NCBI GenBank assembly: GCA_947359465.1
Contig: OX375873.1
Location: forward strand, 61,413,573-61,477,572
Reading direction: 5' to 3'
DNA from: Metellina segmentata
Taxonomy: Eukaryota; Arthropoda; Arachnida; Araneae; Tetragnathidae
Length of the DNA stretch: 64,000 bases
The position numbers and the translations under genes are program-made. Positions 33,688-45,122 of this stretch are shown here, one piece after another. Position 1 is the stretch's first letter; every line of letters starts with the position of its first letter. The notes beneath the pieces were generated by a model. That model was given only the letters and a program-made list of their open reading frames with translations, did not search any database and was not told the DNA's origin.

Positions 33688-34640
33688 ATGTTTTTAAAAG
33701 TCAAAATTATCGTCTGCGGCTTGAAAGGTTTGTTTTTATTCAAAATTGCGTTTTTTACGAAGCAGTGGTTCGAAGGCTATATTTATGCTCTTTCCGAAGA
33801 GAAATATTTATATTCCGTTATCCAAAAACGATGTGAGAGTCATGGTTTTGTGATAACTAAAGCGTCGATAGGTAATATCGTCAACAAGAAAGGAAAAAAC
33901 GACAAATTGGAGCTTCAAGTGGGACAAAAATTCCAAACAAGTATCCAAGGAAGAAACGGACATCTTCGACTATTGCAAAAGTACGTTTTTTAATGTTAAA
34001 AGAAAATCCCCCTAGTCAAAGGACAGTTGCAAAATCATTAAAATGATCGGTGTCCACTGTAAACAAAATGATAAACGTTGATTTAAATCTTAAGAAAGCG
34101 AAAAAACGCAATGTGCATCGCCTTTCTCCGAAACATCGCTGAACGCAGGACACGCTGCCGAATTCTATATGAGAAACACTTATCCAAAGAAAAATGGAAA
34201 AAAATTGTCACAATAGATCAGGGCTCGAAATACCCGGGTGCACAGGTGCACTGTGCACATGAAAATATAACTGTGCACCTAATTTTTCCCACTAGGTGCA
34301 CGCAGTGAACCTAATTTAAAAACTTAGGTGCACAAGGTGCACCTGTATTAAAAAATCTATTTCGAGGCCTGCAATAGATGAATCCTGGGTGTATTTAAAT
34401 GATTGCAGCAAAAAAAAGCCATTTATTATCATAAAAGGGGAGAAAAAAAAAATTAAGTACATGGTTCACAGAATCGAAAAAAGTTTTTCTAAGGGATTCA
34501 TGATTGTTGCTGGTTTTTCATATAATGGCGAGTTAAAAATAAAGAGAGTGGAAAAAAAATGTCAAGATTAACTCCAAATACTATCAGAAACATATTTGAT
34601 CGCAAATTTTTCTGAATGAAATACCATCGCTTTACCGAAT
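33688..34640 (+). pseudogene. Mariner-like transposase, broken by frameshifts and a MITE
   Basis: Plus-strand frames give IIVCGLKGLF and KASIGNIVNKKGKN (DNA-binding helices), then AERRTRCRILYEKHLSKEKW with KKIVTIDQ. After the inserted MITE they give DESWVYLNDCSKKKP, spanning the first catalytic aspartate. KSFSKGFMIVAGFSYNGELK and RRVEKK-like text follow. Order and motifs match a Tc1/mariner-related arthropod family. The region carrying the second and third catalytic acids is absent or unreadable past about 34640. Not functional. Confidence 0.7.
34219..34371. mobile_element. hAT-type MITE, 153 bp, perfect 8-bp duplication
   Basis: Ends CAGGGCTCGAAATA and (inverted) CAGGCCTCGAAATA, flanked by CAATAGAT on both sides (34211-34218 and 34372-34379). 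The inside is dominated by GTGCAC palindromes (GGTGCAC repeated at least seven times). The duplicated octamer lies in the transposase frame just before the catalytic DESW motif, so the insertion split that gene. Confidence 0.92.
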
Positions 34641-35565
34641 TTGATTGAAATACCATCGCAATCGTACAATTTATTTTTTTTTTCCTTAGCTGTGTACACT
34701 TTTATCATTATAAACACAATAAAACTACTTATAACTGTTTGAACTTAGAAAACAGATTCTCAGTTTCGATTTAGAAACTTGTCATATTTCCAAAGCCCCC
34801 AAAGACCTGGCTAAGGTACCATGGTACCTGGTGATCCTTCCCCTAGTATTGAAGACTCCTCTTATTTCCAAACTAATATTTTCTATAGTATTTGCACAAA
34901 TTCTATCATATGTGTATTCACACTATTTTAGGAATATTGTAATTTATATTAATGCGATTTGATCAAAACAGAAAGGGTTGGAACTCCATGAATTCGACTC
35001 CCATAAGAATTCTCTGCAATAGGTACTACCGAACTTCGACGGTTCTTCCAATAAAGTGGAATGAACTTCCAAAAATAACTTAAGTTTATCATCGTGAACG
35101 CTTGATATCGACGGTCCAAAAGGTTGTTGTTCTTTGACACAACTTTTATCTGTTAAGTATTTCGCTATCAATTCGAACTATTTGAGAGAATCTAGGAAAA
35201 TCAGGAGTACGTAATATCCATCTGCGTATTGTTTTTCGACGAACGTGATACTTCATTACTTCAGCTTTTAAGTTGGTGTCTTAAAATAATCGGAGAAAAT
35301 AATTTGTTTGGGCATTTTGACAAGAGTAAGTATAAATATATTTTCATGATACTTTTCGATAGTTCATATACGTGCGTACACACACAAACACGCACACATA
35401 TATTTATTCCATCAATGCTTTTTCGAAAGAAAAATTGATTTGAGTAAAAAGTGCTTTGAGCACTGATATTTTTCTCAAGTCAAGATATGTCAAGATACGT
35501 TCCTTTCAGAAATTTCTCGTCAAATTTTATAGTATTTTCAGAATGTTAATAAATGTACGAATAAT
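34641..35565. other. Intergenic sequence
   Basis: Holds a perfect 16-bp palindrome AGGTACCATGGTACCT (34814-34829) and a short CA-rich stretch (about 35375-35400). No gene recognised. Confidence 0.5.
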
Positions 35566-38066
35566 CAGTGGCGGATCAAGTCAACTGGGGGCCCCAAGCG
35601 GTAAAAATTTCGAAATCCTCTAACTCAAGTTAGAAAAAAAAGTTTCAAGAAAATTCTCACTAAGTTATTAACAAAAAAGAAAAGTAATCAAAAATGTCAT
35701 ACCATAGCACATTAAATAAATTCATTTAAAAAAAAAAAAACATTTTTACAAGAATTTCCGTCTTGCTTTATTTTTTGCAAATTCGTCAATTATTTTGGCA
35801 GTGTCAATTCGATTTAAAATTTCTTACTCTTTATACAAAATGGCCATATTATTGAATACTCTCCCATAGTACTGAAATAATTTTTTACACGCTTTAAAAC
35901 AGAAAACTATCTTTCTCGTAACGCACTATAGAAAGGAATTGTTAAAAAAATTTCAATAATTTTTCAACATTCGGAAATGTGCAAGAGATTTCTTTGGCGG
36001 CTCGATAGATGTCTGGTGTGGTTTTTATGGTGTCCTCGTTTTCTTATAGAAAGTATTAAAAAATCGTAAAATTCGTCTTCAAAAGTACAAACATCAATGT
36101 CATTTTTGAAAATAACCTTGAACTTTTTCATCGTGTTCTTTTTCAATTGATAAATCCCAATAACAAAATATTCGAAAAGGCTCCACAACAACTTCATACG
36201 TCTGAGTTCTTTGAGATAATCTACCTTGGTGTTATCATGTATGACATAAAATGAATTGACAATGAAATTTTCTCTCCGATTTCTTTGTTTTCATAACAAA
36301 AACTTTTTTTTTCTTTTTGTTGTCTGCGAGTTTGTCCATCTTCTACATTAAATGATAGCCCTGATAAATCAGGTGTCTCTTTTTCAACTTTTTCAAATTC
36401 TCTGAAATTATTGATAAAATTTTTAATGACTTTAGTAGAATAGATCATTTTAATAGTTCGTATTCCACTGATTGTAGTGATTTACTAGTAACATTTATTC
36501 TTTCTAAAATTGTATTCCAAATAACTGTTTCATATTTGTCTATTTTCTTCAGATGTGAAGTCGGCTTCACTATGGTAACTTTTTTTTCTTCTGAATTATA
36601 AATTTCAGTTAAAGCCTCTTTTATATGGGTGAAGCCAAGTTTTACAGCTAATACAGAATCTGCTCTTGCTGACCATCTTGCATCGGAAAATATTTTCACT
36701 GAGACGGAATGTTTACACATTTCTAGATATCTGGTTAAAATTTTCCAACGATTGATTGACACAGTAAAAAATGTGAGTATGTTCTTCACAAACATAAAAT
36801 ACTGAATTGCAGCGGTATAACTTTCTGCAGCGAAATTTCCAATTAAATTTAAAGAATGATTAGCACACGGAATAAAAACCGCACTTGGGCAATGTTCTTT
36901 ATACGTTCTTGCAAAACTGAGTACTTCCCTGACATATTAGAAGCATTATTAAATTATTGTCCTCGACAGTTTTCAATATCCACTCCTAATTTTATTAAAA
37001 TTTGAAAAACTTCTTGTTCCAAATATGTTTATCGGTGGGAATAAATTCCACAAATCTTTCCTTTATATTACCACAGGATGAAACACAACTTATCACTAAA
37101 GTTAATTTATCGACATGCAAAACATCGGGAGTGTAGTCAACAATTATACTATAATATATATTGCAGATTTGATTTTCTTTAATTATTTCCGATCTTACTT
37201 TATTACAAGGAAGACCTACAAATTCGTCACAATTATGAGATAAATTGTTTACACTTCCTCGTTCTTTGTTGGGATTTTTTTTTGTAGATATAACTTCAAG
37301 AATTCATCGTATTTGCTTAGGTATTCCAAGCAGGTTAAATAATTTCCTTTGTTATTGGAATATTTGCCATTATCGTGAACGCTTAAATCCTAATCCTAAG
37401 CGACCCAATAATTTTATTGTTGATACAATTATTTTCAACGCATCTCTACAGTAGCATACTTATTTCTCCTTTTAATGTAATAGTTGAGTATCAATTCTAA
37501 TGAATTTTGTTGATCTTTTATACATGTACACATGGTTGACATGTGTTCTTTTGAAACTTCGTGGTCCAATAAAATAACAGTAATTGATCTTCAATTTTGC
37601 ATATCTGTTATTAATTTAGACTTTGATGTTGAGAAACGTCTGCAAGGGTAGCAGCAAACACTTTTGCTTGTTTCTGAAAATATCATTTAATTTCTCTTTT
37701 TCATAATTCCATTTGATTTTTTTTCTGTCAAAGTGAACATAAGAAAGTTCTCTGTAATACACTTCATCTCTGTCTTTATACGCTAAATTCAAATTTTCTA
37801 CATTCCCGATATTTTTTGGTTTGTTAGAAAGAATATGGTCAACAATATAGCATCTGTTAATATTGTTGGCCATAAAGTTATATCATGTATTACTTCGATG
37901 TCTATATGGAGACGTCTTTCTAAACTATCTCTATCTGCGTTTTCTCAATCCCTTTTTTCAGGTCACAACTTTACTCGAACCCTAATGAAAAGATATTTAT
38001 AGACTTCGGGGCCCTTTGGTATTCCGGGGCCCCACGTGGCCGCTTAGTCCACTTTATCCGCCTCTG
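35566..38066 (-). mobile_element. hAT transposon (ZMYM1-like family), minus orientation
   Basis: CAGTGGCGGATCAAG at left and the inverted form (ATCCGCCTCTG) at right. Adjacent subterminal GGGGCCCC-type blocks match the copy at 20655-22754. I could not see a matching 8-bp duplication. The transposase reads on the minus strand and is better preserved than in the other copy. Confidence 0.8.
35960..37300 (-). pseudogene. hAT transposase, ZMYM1-like, frameshifted
   Basis: Minus-strand reading from high to low coordinates: a degraded IIVDYTPDVLHVDKLTL block near 37160-37080 and VEFIPT near 37040. Then come ANHSLNLIGNFAAESYTAAI near 36890-36820 and KNILTFFTVSINRWKILTRY (36795 down). KIFSDARWSARADSVLAVK, HIKEALTEIYNSEEKK and KYETVIWNTILERI follow. 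The terminal part near 35980 shows the PPKKSLAHFRM-like end. This order fits the RNase-H-like core of hAT transposases annotated as zinc finger MYM-type protein 1-like. Several stops and shifts. Confidence 0.75.
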
Positions 38067-38129
38067 TGTACTATAGGTATGTGTGGCTAAATGAGAGATA
38101 ATTGTATACGTTATTTAATCACTGAAAAT

Positions 38130-38410
38130 TTCTTCACAGATCAAGTAACTTTTACACAGGAAGGTGTTGTAAATGTGCACAATACTCATACGTAGGCAAC
38201 AGAAAATCCACGCGCTACACGTCCACATGCATTCCAAAAACGCTTCTCTGTGAATGTTTGGGCGGGTGTTGTGAACGATTTCCTCATAGGCCCATATCTT
38301 CTACAAACGCGACTCAATGGCTCACATTATCGTATTTTTCTGGAAGATGTTTTACTAGAATTACTGCATACTGCCTTCTGTCTCAAGGCAGACATCGAGT
38401 TGTAATGAGT
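38130..38410 (+). pseudogene. Insect/arachnid-type Tc1/mariner transposase fragment
   Basis: Frames give VTFTQEGVVNVHNTHT, then ENPRATRPHAFQKRFSVNVW, AGVVNDFLIGPYLL and RIFLEDVLLELLH. This is the segment after the first catalytic aspartate in a widespread arthropod DDE family. One TAG interrupts it. No termini recognised. Confidence 0.7.
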
Positions 38411-38505
38411 GTATAGGCATGCCAAGTACTGGTGCAGTACTGCATAATCTTGTTGGGCTCTGTGGTGGGCGGTACGGTTGGGCCTTAACTTAAATTAATA
38501 AAATA

Positions 38506-38595
38506 TGAAAAATAAAAATAATTTCTCCTTCAGTTGAGTATTAAGTAAATGAAATTGATGTCCAGCAATAGACTCTTAAATATAAAAAAAGCAGA
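38506..38595 (+). repeat. Duplicated flank of the Harbinger copies
   Basis: This 90-base segment (AATTTCTCCTTCAGTTGAGT, AATGAAATTGATGTCCAGCA) recurs at 40531-40620. Each copy lies directly outside a Harbinger left end. The repeat therefore extends beyond the transposon terminus and points to a local duplication or gene conversion, not independent insertion. Confidence 0.8.
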
Positions 38596-40295
38596 AAGCC
38601 GCGTCCACACAGGAGAAGCAGAGCAAAACATGGATGATTGATTAACCCCGGAGACAGGTTTGATTGGCAGCTCGTTCAGTGTAGACGGTGAATGAACATT
38701 TTGAGCACGAGCAAAATGATCCGCTTCTTGTCGGTACATCAAAGGAAAGCAAGTGCTCGTGCTCGCTCTATTTGAACGGCGTGTTTTCGTTCCCTTGCTC
38801 GACGTTCAATCAATCACCGGGGAAATCGTTAAGAAACGGGTCGGGGATCGGAACATAGAAATATTTATATTTCTTCGGATTTTAAAGTGATACTATTATT
38901 TAAGTAGTCTATTTGTAAGCTTTGTGTGTTTTGCTATACATAGTTGACGATTAAAACTTAGTTGTGAAAATGTAATTTGCCCATATTAGTGTCAAAATTG
39001 ATGTGTCCATCCATGTGTATTTAGATGGTCTATGTTAGTGGTCTTGGAAAACTTTGCACGTCTAAATCTCTGCTATTATAAAATGAAGTGTCCGACCTCC
39101 ACTACGCAATGTCCGGACGAATCTATTGCACTTACAATAATGAAATTTGGCACCGAAGTTTTTGCAATTTTTGTGTCCAGCCTGAATTTTAAAATTCAAT
39201 CTACAACATTTAAAAAATAATTTATTGGAATTTAATTATTACTGTCTTCTTTGGAATAACAGTTGCATAAAAAGTTAGCAGATTCTAAATGTATTTTTTC
39301 CGTTTTCATTTTGCGGCAGACTAGAAAAACAAATAAAGTTTAAACTTTAGTTACGTGTTCTTTTTTTTATCTCCTTGATCGTAGAAGATAGAGTACAATT
39401 TTCAACGGATTTGAAATCTGCGGAAAATTTCACATTAGATCTATATTTAAAAATATGATTTTCGATAAATGAATAATTTTAAATTGGAACTTATATTTTT
39501 TCCAACACGATCGCCACTTTCTGTGAAGAATGACTTTCGTTTGATTCGAGATATCACAGATTTCATTTCCTATGCTCAAACCATTTCACAGCGAAGAAAA
39601 GCAAAACAAATAAAAAAAACATATTGACTGGCATTGTTAAGTACTTTTTTGTAAAATCGGGATCGTTAAAGACAGATGAAAATTTCAACCGATTTGAAAA
39701 ATCTGAATAAAATCTAAACCCCTAAATCTCTACCTTCCATTTGATTTTCTTTTAATGAATAATTTTTCAATTAAATATTTATATTTTCGCAAGAGATTGT
39801 GACGTCACGCCGATTGGATCTCTTCGCAATTCGAATTTGGCAATGACGAGGTCATTACGGCGTTGCCCGAGGTGTTTGTTTGCGAAGCAAATCATAGTTC
39901 ATAATATTCATAATTTAGTTAGCGAAGCAAATCAAATTAGAATTTGCTGGGAATCCATTCCAATAGGCTACGAATTTCCATTTGGTTTGTGAAGCAATCC
40001 AATGCCATGATTGCTGTTATCCAATAGGCTTCGCAAACCAAATGGGAATTCTTAGCAATCACCACGCAGTGGCTAGTTTAAGATAAATAAGAGGTGGATA
40101 TTTAAAATGTATTTAAACTTTTTTGCAATTAAAGAAAATTTAAAATTGTTGCACTGCAATATTAATACGTTTTACCGAAAAATGCCGAATTGAAAGAGAC
40201 ATTCAATATGTTGGAACATATCAGTGAAAAATTCAGTAAGAAATTTTTATTTTGAAGTGAAATAATCAGCTAATATCGATTTTGCAAGTACGTAT

Positions 40296-40300
<5 letters not shown>
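38596..40300 (+). mobile_element. Harbinger element copy 3, internally deleted, split by Helitron B
   Basis: It starts AAGCCGCGTCCACACAGGAG like the left arm at 40621. It lacks the about 640 bases equivalent to 40926-41566 and is interrupted by Helitron B at 39067-40076. It resumes with TTAAGATAAATAAGAGG and ends in a TA microsatellite at about 40300. At 40271-40297 it reads GATTTTGCAAGTACGTATGG with no SINE, the pre-insertion state of the SINE found in both arms. Confidence 0.8.
39067..40076 (+). mobile_element. Helitron B, 1.0-kb complete copy
   Basis: It starts A|TCTCTGCTATTATAAAATGA. It ends with the hairpin CCACGCAGTGG overlapping CTAG|T (40073-40077). The uninterrupted target CTAAA|TTTAAGATAAA is visible in the left Harbinger arm at 41761-41775, so the insertion fell exactly between A and T without target duplication. 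No coding region. Confidence 0.92.

Positions 40301-40337
<37 letters not shown>
40299..40337. repeat. (TA)n microsatellite
   Basis: About nineteen TA units at the junction between the Harbinger copy and a Helitron A fragment. Confidence 0.9.
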
Positions 40338-40339
<2 letters not shown>

Positions 40340-40342
<3 letters not shown>

Positions 40343-40525
40343 GGTTGCCGCAGCCGCCGTCGCAGGATTGAAAACACGGTTTGTTCAAAATTGTACAGGG
40401 TTAACGATGAAGTGGATTATTTTCCGAGGCGGCTATTAGTTTAGGGTTTATTAAGTGTCCCAGCAGGAAAAACGTAATTTCTACCGCGTGTGAGCAAAAG
40501 ACGTATACATTTTCAGTCTTTTGGC
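40340..40525 (+). mobile_element. Helitron A 5' fragment
   Basis: The GCCGCCGTCGCAGGATTGAA, TAGTTTAGGGTTTATTAAGT and TCTACCGCG blocks match the 5' non-coding portion of Helitron A (compare 61500-61740 inverted). The TC end is replaced by the TA microsatellite, and the 3' part is missing. Confidence 0.65.
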
Positions 40526-40530
40526 TCCTG

Positions 40531-40620
40531 AGAATAATAAAAATAATTTCTCCTTCAGTTGAGTATCAAGTAAATGAAATTGATGTCCAGCAATAGACTC
40601 TTAAATATAAAAAAAGCAGA
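40531..40620 (+). repeat. Second copy of the duplicated Harbinger flank
   Basis: Nearly identical to 38506-38595, immediately outside the left Harbinger arm. Confidence 0.8.
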
Positions 40621-41968
40621 AAGCCGCGTCCACACAGGAGAAGCAGAGCAAAACATGGATGATTGATTAACCCCGGAGACAGGTTTGATTGGCAGCTCGT
40701 TCAGTGTAGACGGTGAATGAACAGTTTGAGCACGAGCAAAATGATCCGCTTCTTGTCGGTACATCAAAGGAAAGCAAGTACTTGTGCTCGCTCTATTTGG
40801 ACGGCGTTTTTTCGTTCCCTTGCTCGACGTGCAATCAATCACCGGGGTCATCGTTAAGAAATGGGTCGGGGATCGGGGATCTGAACATAGAAATACTTAT
40901 TTTTCTTCAGATTTTAAAGTGATAATTGATTTAGACCGTTCTTAAACAGTAGGATGGGTGTATATGGATTTTTTAATGTCATTAGTATAAATGATACAGG
41001 AAATCTCACATGCTATCTTGAATAGAGAAAGAACATTTTCAAGAGGAAATGTCAAGCCCATCCAGTGATTGGGGGCGCGCAATACCTGATGAACTTAATT
41101 ATTTGAATCGGAAAGGTATCGTTTCGTTTTCCAGTTCAAAGATTTCAACTGTTTTAATGGCCGCATGACTAAACTACCACACAGGTGCAAATATATTACT
41201 CAAAATAGATTGTAAAGGAGAATTCTTTTTTAAAAGGTGTACAAATGATTATTATATTTGAAGACCAAGTATAAACCATTATAGTCATTGAAGTTAATCA
41301 ACTAATTCGGACTTCATCAGCGCCGAAAACATAATAGGAACCTCAAATCATTTATCCTCACAAATATAGTGTAATTATCCCGTTGATTATTCAAACCTGT
41401 CCCCCATTACTTTAAGTACGTTAGTCCGTAATTTGTGAAGTGTTCTCATCTACTTCAGTTTCACTGACAGTTGTACCGCTTTTTAACAGTTCGAGTTTGT
41501 TGTTTTTAAATTTAACAGTTCTACATTATTTCTTGCAAGTTAAAAGTTAAGCTCTACTTAATATATTTCATACTATTATTTAAGTAGTACATTTGTAAAT
41601 ATTGTGTTTTGCCATATATCGTAGACGTTTAAAACTTAATTGTGAAAATGTAACATGCCCATATTAATGTCAAAATTGATGAGTCCATCCATGTGTATTT
41701 AGACGAAGAGTGGTATTGGGGAACTTTGCAATTTAAACTTCTTCTAAATTTCTTGAACTCCTAAATTTAAGATAAAGAAGAGGAGGCTAGTTAAAATGTA
41801 TTTCAACTTTTTTGCAATTGAAGAAAATTTTAAACTGTCGCACTGGCAATATGAATACGTTTTGTCGAAGTAGGCCGAATTGAATGAAACGTTCAATATA
41901 ATGTAACATATTATGAGTGGAATATTCACTTGTTACTTGAAATAATCTGCTTAATAATAATAATTTTG

Positions 41969-42305
41969 TGCCTACCAACCGGTATAGTGGTTAAGGTGTT
42001 AGCCTCTAGATCGGAAGGTTCCTGTTTCAAATCCGGTGTTCGGGCAAGGATGTTTGTAAGCGTATGGTGTAGAGGCGGCTGGTGCACCTTAAATCTGTCG
42101 TTGCCGAGAGTCCTCACGTTGGGTTGTTGTGGACATTTGGAGAGGGGGGTGTTAGCTCAGTTGTTGCTTCGTCATCTGACAGTTGTTCAAAAATTACGAC
42201 GTGTTGTCCTCGAATCTTTCCCTTAAGGGATTGATCTCGGACCGTCGTCAATAGCCCGTTGTGTTGCTCTAGTACGACGTTAATTAAAAACTACCAATTA
42301 CCTTT
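41969..42305 (+). repeat. tRNA-derived SINE with 13-bp target duplication
   Basis: Head CCTACCAACCGGTATAGTGG (A box), then a diverged B box (TTTCAAATCC), body and tail. It is flanked by AATAATAATTTTG at 41956-41968 and 42306-42318. The inverted arm carries the same insertion at the same place, so the SINE predates the arm duplication. Confidence 0.9.
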
Positions 42306-42329
42306 AATAATAATTTTGCAAGTACGTAT

Positions 42330-42657
42330 GTATAAAAACTTTGAAGAGGAACATCAAACTCGTGAAGGAATCTCCAGTTGCCAAGAAGCGTAAAGTTATT
42401 ACCAACCTTTCTCTTGCAGGTATAGCACTTCTTTAATTAATGCCCTTCTTCCTTATTTCCGGTTCAGTCAAAGCAAGTAGATATTCAAAGTCTTCCATTG
42501 ACATTCGACAAAAATTTCTGAATTGTCCACCAGCAAATAAATCCTTCATAAGACGAATCCCACCACATGCTTCTCGACTTTCCATCATGGGTGTCACCCA
42601 ATGTCGCCTTTTTTGTGAACTTTTCTTCCTATTTCTCTTCAATAAATCGTTATGCAC
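42330..42657 (-). pseudogene. PIF/Harbinger transposase N-terminus, left arm
   Basis: The minus-strand ATG at 42657 opens a basic segment, followed by RRHWVTPMMESREACGGI and FRNFCRMSMEDFEYLLAL, the entry region of ALP1-like Harbinger nucleases. After KKGIN comes a TAA. The same frame then continues [18 protein letters not shown], the next conserved block, and dies at the SINE side. The DDE core is missing. Same structure as the right arm. Confidence 0.8.
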
Positions 42658-42919
42658 TCGCGATTATACGCCAACTTCGTAAAGAACGGGACATTTAAAC
42701 AATTTGCTTTAAACAATAAATTTGCAGTTTAGCTTCAACACACAACCAACCAGATTGATCGCGAGCACATGGAACAATTTGTGCCCAAGCTGTCGAACCA
42801 GGAAAATCAGAGAGATTGATTAACCAAACCTGTCTTCGTGGTGAATCAATCATCCATGTTTTGCTCGGCTTCTCCGGTGTGGACGGGGCTTTAGATTCAA
42901 GCTCCCCGTTCTGCTTAAC

Positions 42920-43265
42920 TCTCTACTATTATAACAGGAAGTGTTTTTGTGTATGTATCTATGTACTATGTAAGCAGTGTCCAGACGAATCTTTGGTACT
43001 TACAATAATGCGATTTGGCACACAGGTAGTCCTAATTTTATGCGAATTTTATGTACTAACAGCCCGAATTTTAAAATTTAATCTGAACGTTTTAAAATTT
43101 ATTTATTAGTTTTTTTCCTATGAGTTCATTCTCTCGCGGAGCTGACCTCGATTGAAGAAAGGACAGATTCTACGTTTTTCGTCCTAATGTCTTTGTAACC
43201 ATACCAAGTTATAACGTCACGTTTGAGATAGAAAAATAGCTCTTTTTTAACGGATTTCCAATTAT
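42920..43265 (+). mobile_element. Helitron B 5' fragment
   Basis: It starts TCTCTACTATTATAACAGGA and continues GTGTCCAGACGAATCTTTGG, then AATTTTAAAATTTAATC. It is cut near 43265, and the base before TC is C, so the junction with the Harbinger arm spacer is not a clean Helitron insertion. Confidence 0.7.
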
Positions 43266-43282
43266 AATTGTTATCGATAGAA

Positions 43283-43530
43283 CACCATTTGGAGTGTTTC
43301 ATTGTACCCCAGTATGTGTTTCATTGTACCCCGCCATGCGGGATGCAATGAAACACTGTGAGACATTTACTTTTCGTTATTTTTCAAGCATAAAGATATT
43401 GTTTAGAACTTAATAAAAATTTATTTAGGTGGGGAAAATACAAGATTAAAAGTATGCATTAATTATAATTTTGTGCATGCAAAATTGTGGATAGGAAAAA
43501 AAATTAGTAAATTTTGTTTCATTGTACCCC
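43283..43530. repeat. GTTTCATTGTACCCC motif cluster
   Basis: GTTTCATTGTACCCC occurs at about 43296, 43317 and 43517, with an inverse-like ATGCAATGAAACAC at 43345-43360. It resembles subterminal repeats of pogo-like elements. No transposase accompanies it here; the neighbouring coding is a LINE. Confidence 0.6.
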
Positions 43531-44888
43531 GTCTTCCCACAAGGTTTAATTTTTGAAAAAGCTAATTGGCCCTTATTTGAACAACATTCGGAACGTAGTG
43601 AAGACATGGTAGAACATCCAAATAGCAATGCAGCTGTAGTAGCTACGACCTACATTAAGAAAACTGCAGGTATTGAAATTCCAAAAACATCACGAAAATT
43701 CCCTAAATTATGGAAACTTTGGTGGAATGGGACATTTGCCGAAACTTACAAAGCTCTAAAGAAAACTTGGAATCCATTTCAACGCTATCTCACCTTTGAC
43801 GATTTAGTAGTTTTTTAATTTACTAAAGGTAAAAGGTAAAGGGGGTAAAATTGCAGAATCAAAGATAATCTTGGAAAACTACGTAAATACCAATCAAAGT
43901 TAAATAAATACCAATCAAAGTCAAATAAATACCAATCAAAGTCAAATAAATACCATCAAAATTCACTTGGAATAAAGTCACAAAAATACTCGGCACGAAA
44001 ATCTTTGTGGGCAAAGTTTCATCATCAATCATTGTGCATTGTTTGCATTATCATTTCTGAAAAATAATGGACAGGTCATATCGGATGCTAAAGATGTAAC
44101 AAATGCTTTTGGAACATTTGCAAAAATATCTAGTAATAACTCATATCCACTTTTTTTTCATGAGGTATAAAATAGCAAAAAGAAAAAAAACTAAAGTTTC
44201 TGAAATCTACAACACAAATGTTACTTTTCATAAGCTAAAAAGGGCTCTTAATAAATTGAATCCTACTTCCCCCGTTCCATATGGAATCCAGCACAATCTT
44301 TTAAAAAATCTAAGTGAAAATTCACTGTGCTTAATTTTACACCTTTTCAATGGGTTTTTAATGAGCATGTTTTTCTAAGGCATAGCGTAGAGCCACTGTT
44401 ATTCCCATTTTGAAACCGGGAAGATTGATTCTCAGAGCTTCAGTACATCCATCGCGTTTATAATCTGTCTTTTTAAAGTTATGGAGAAAATATTCAACTC
44501 TCGTTTTAGTGCACGTTTTGAAAGCGAAAAGCCACCTCAAAATATCAAAGGGGATTTCATTATGGACGCTGCGTAATTAACAATGCTCAAATGCTGGAAA
44601 CTGCAATAAGAAATGCATTCATTCATAAGGAAAAAACATTCGATTTCTGCTTGGACATTTTTTGTTTTTAGACACGAAGAAAGCGGTAAGACGAAACATA
44701 ACGGTGTGGAATGTTAAGACTTATACGGTATGACAAACTATCTATTTTTAATTGAAATTTCTTTTGACAAGAACATTTCAAGTTTGCGTTTGTGGTGTTT
44801 TATAAGGCGATTTCTTTCAGCTCAAAGTCGTTCCTCAAGGTAGCATAGTTTTATTTATCATTAAAATTACCGAAATCATTCAGCAACT
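43510..44888 (+). pseudogene. Non-LTR retrotransposon (I-like), linker and reverse transcriptase, first part
   Basis: Plus-strand frames give KLWKLWWNGTFAETYKALKK and FDDLVVF, the endonuclease-RT linker of I/Jockey-type LINEs. Then come VISDAKDVTNAFGTFAKI, FHKLKRALNKLNPTSPVPYG, and a block with NLLKNLSENSLCLILHLFNG. Further on, in broken frames, are the SLTxxLxKxMEK-like text near 44470 and a VPQGSI motif near 44832. The order is that of the reverse transcriptase palm. A 21-bp tandem repeat (43893-43960) and stops disrupt it. It is cut by the right Harbinger arm at 44889 and resumes after 47180. Confidence 0.8.
43893..43960. repeat. 21-bp tandem repeat, 3.3 units
   Basis: Units of ATACCAATCAAAGTCAAATA inside the LINE relic, where they expand an asparagine/lysine-rich stretch. 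Confidence 0.85.
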
Positions 44889-45122
44889 AAGCCCCGTCCA
44901 CACCGGAGAAGCCGAGCAAAACATGGATGATTGATTCACCACGGAGACAGGTTTGGTTAATCAATCTCTCTGATTTTCCTGGTTCGACAGCTCGGGCACA
45001 AATTGTTCCATGTGCTCGCGATCAATCTGGTTGGTTGTGTGTTGAAGCTAAACTGCAAATTTATTGTTTAAAGCAAATTGTTTAAATGTCCTGTTCTTTA
45101 CGAAGTCGGAGTATAATCGCGA

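Larger units (their letters stand above)
40621..42891 (+). mobile_element. Harbinger element, left arm of the large inverted repeat
   Basis: Outer end AAGCCGCGTCCACACAGGAG; inner end the inverse CTCCGGTGTGGACGGGGCTT. It is a self-contained transposon of 2.27 kb whose sequence, inverted, recurs at 44889-47179. Inside are a SINE (41969-42305) and a minus-strand transposase start (42657 downward). Confidence 0.88.

Noticed and set aside
35558..38074. 8-bp target duplication of the third hAT
   Set aside because: The flanks (CGAATAAT and TGTACTAT) do not match, so no duplication is claimed.
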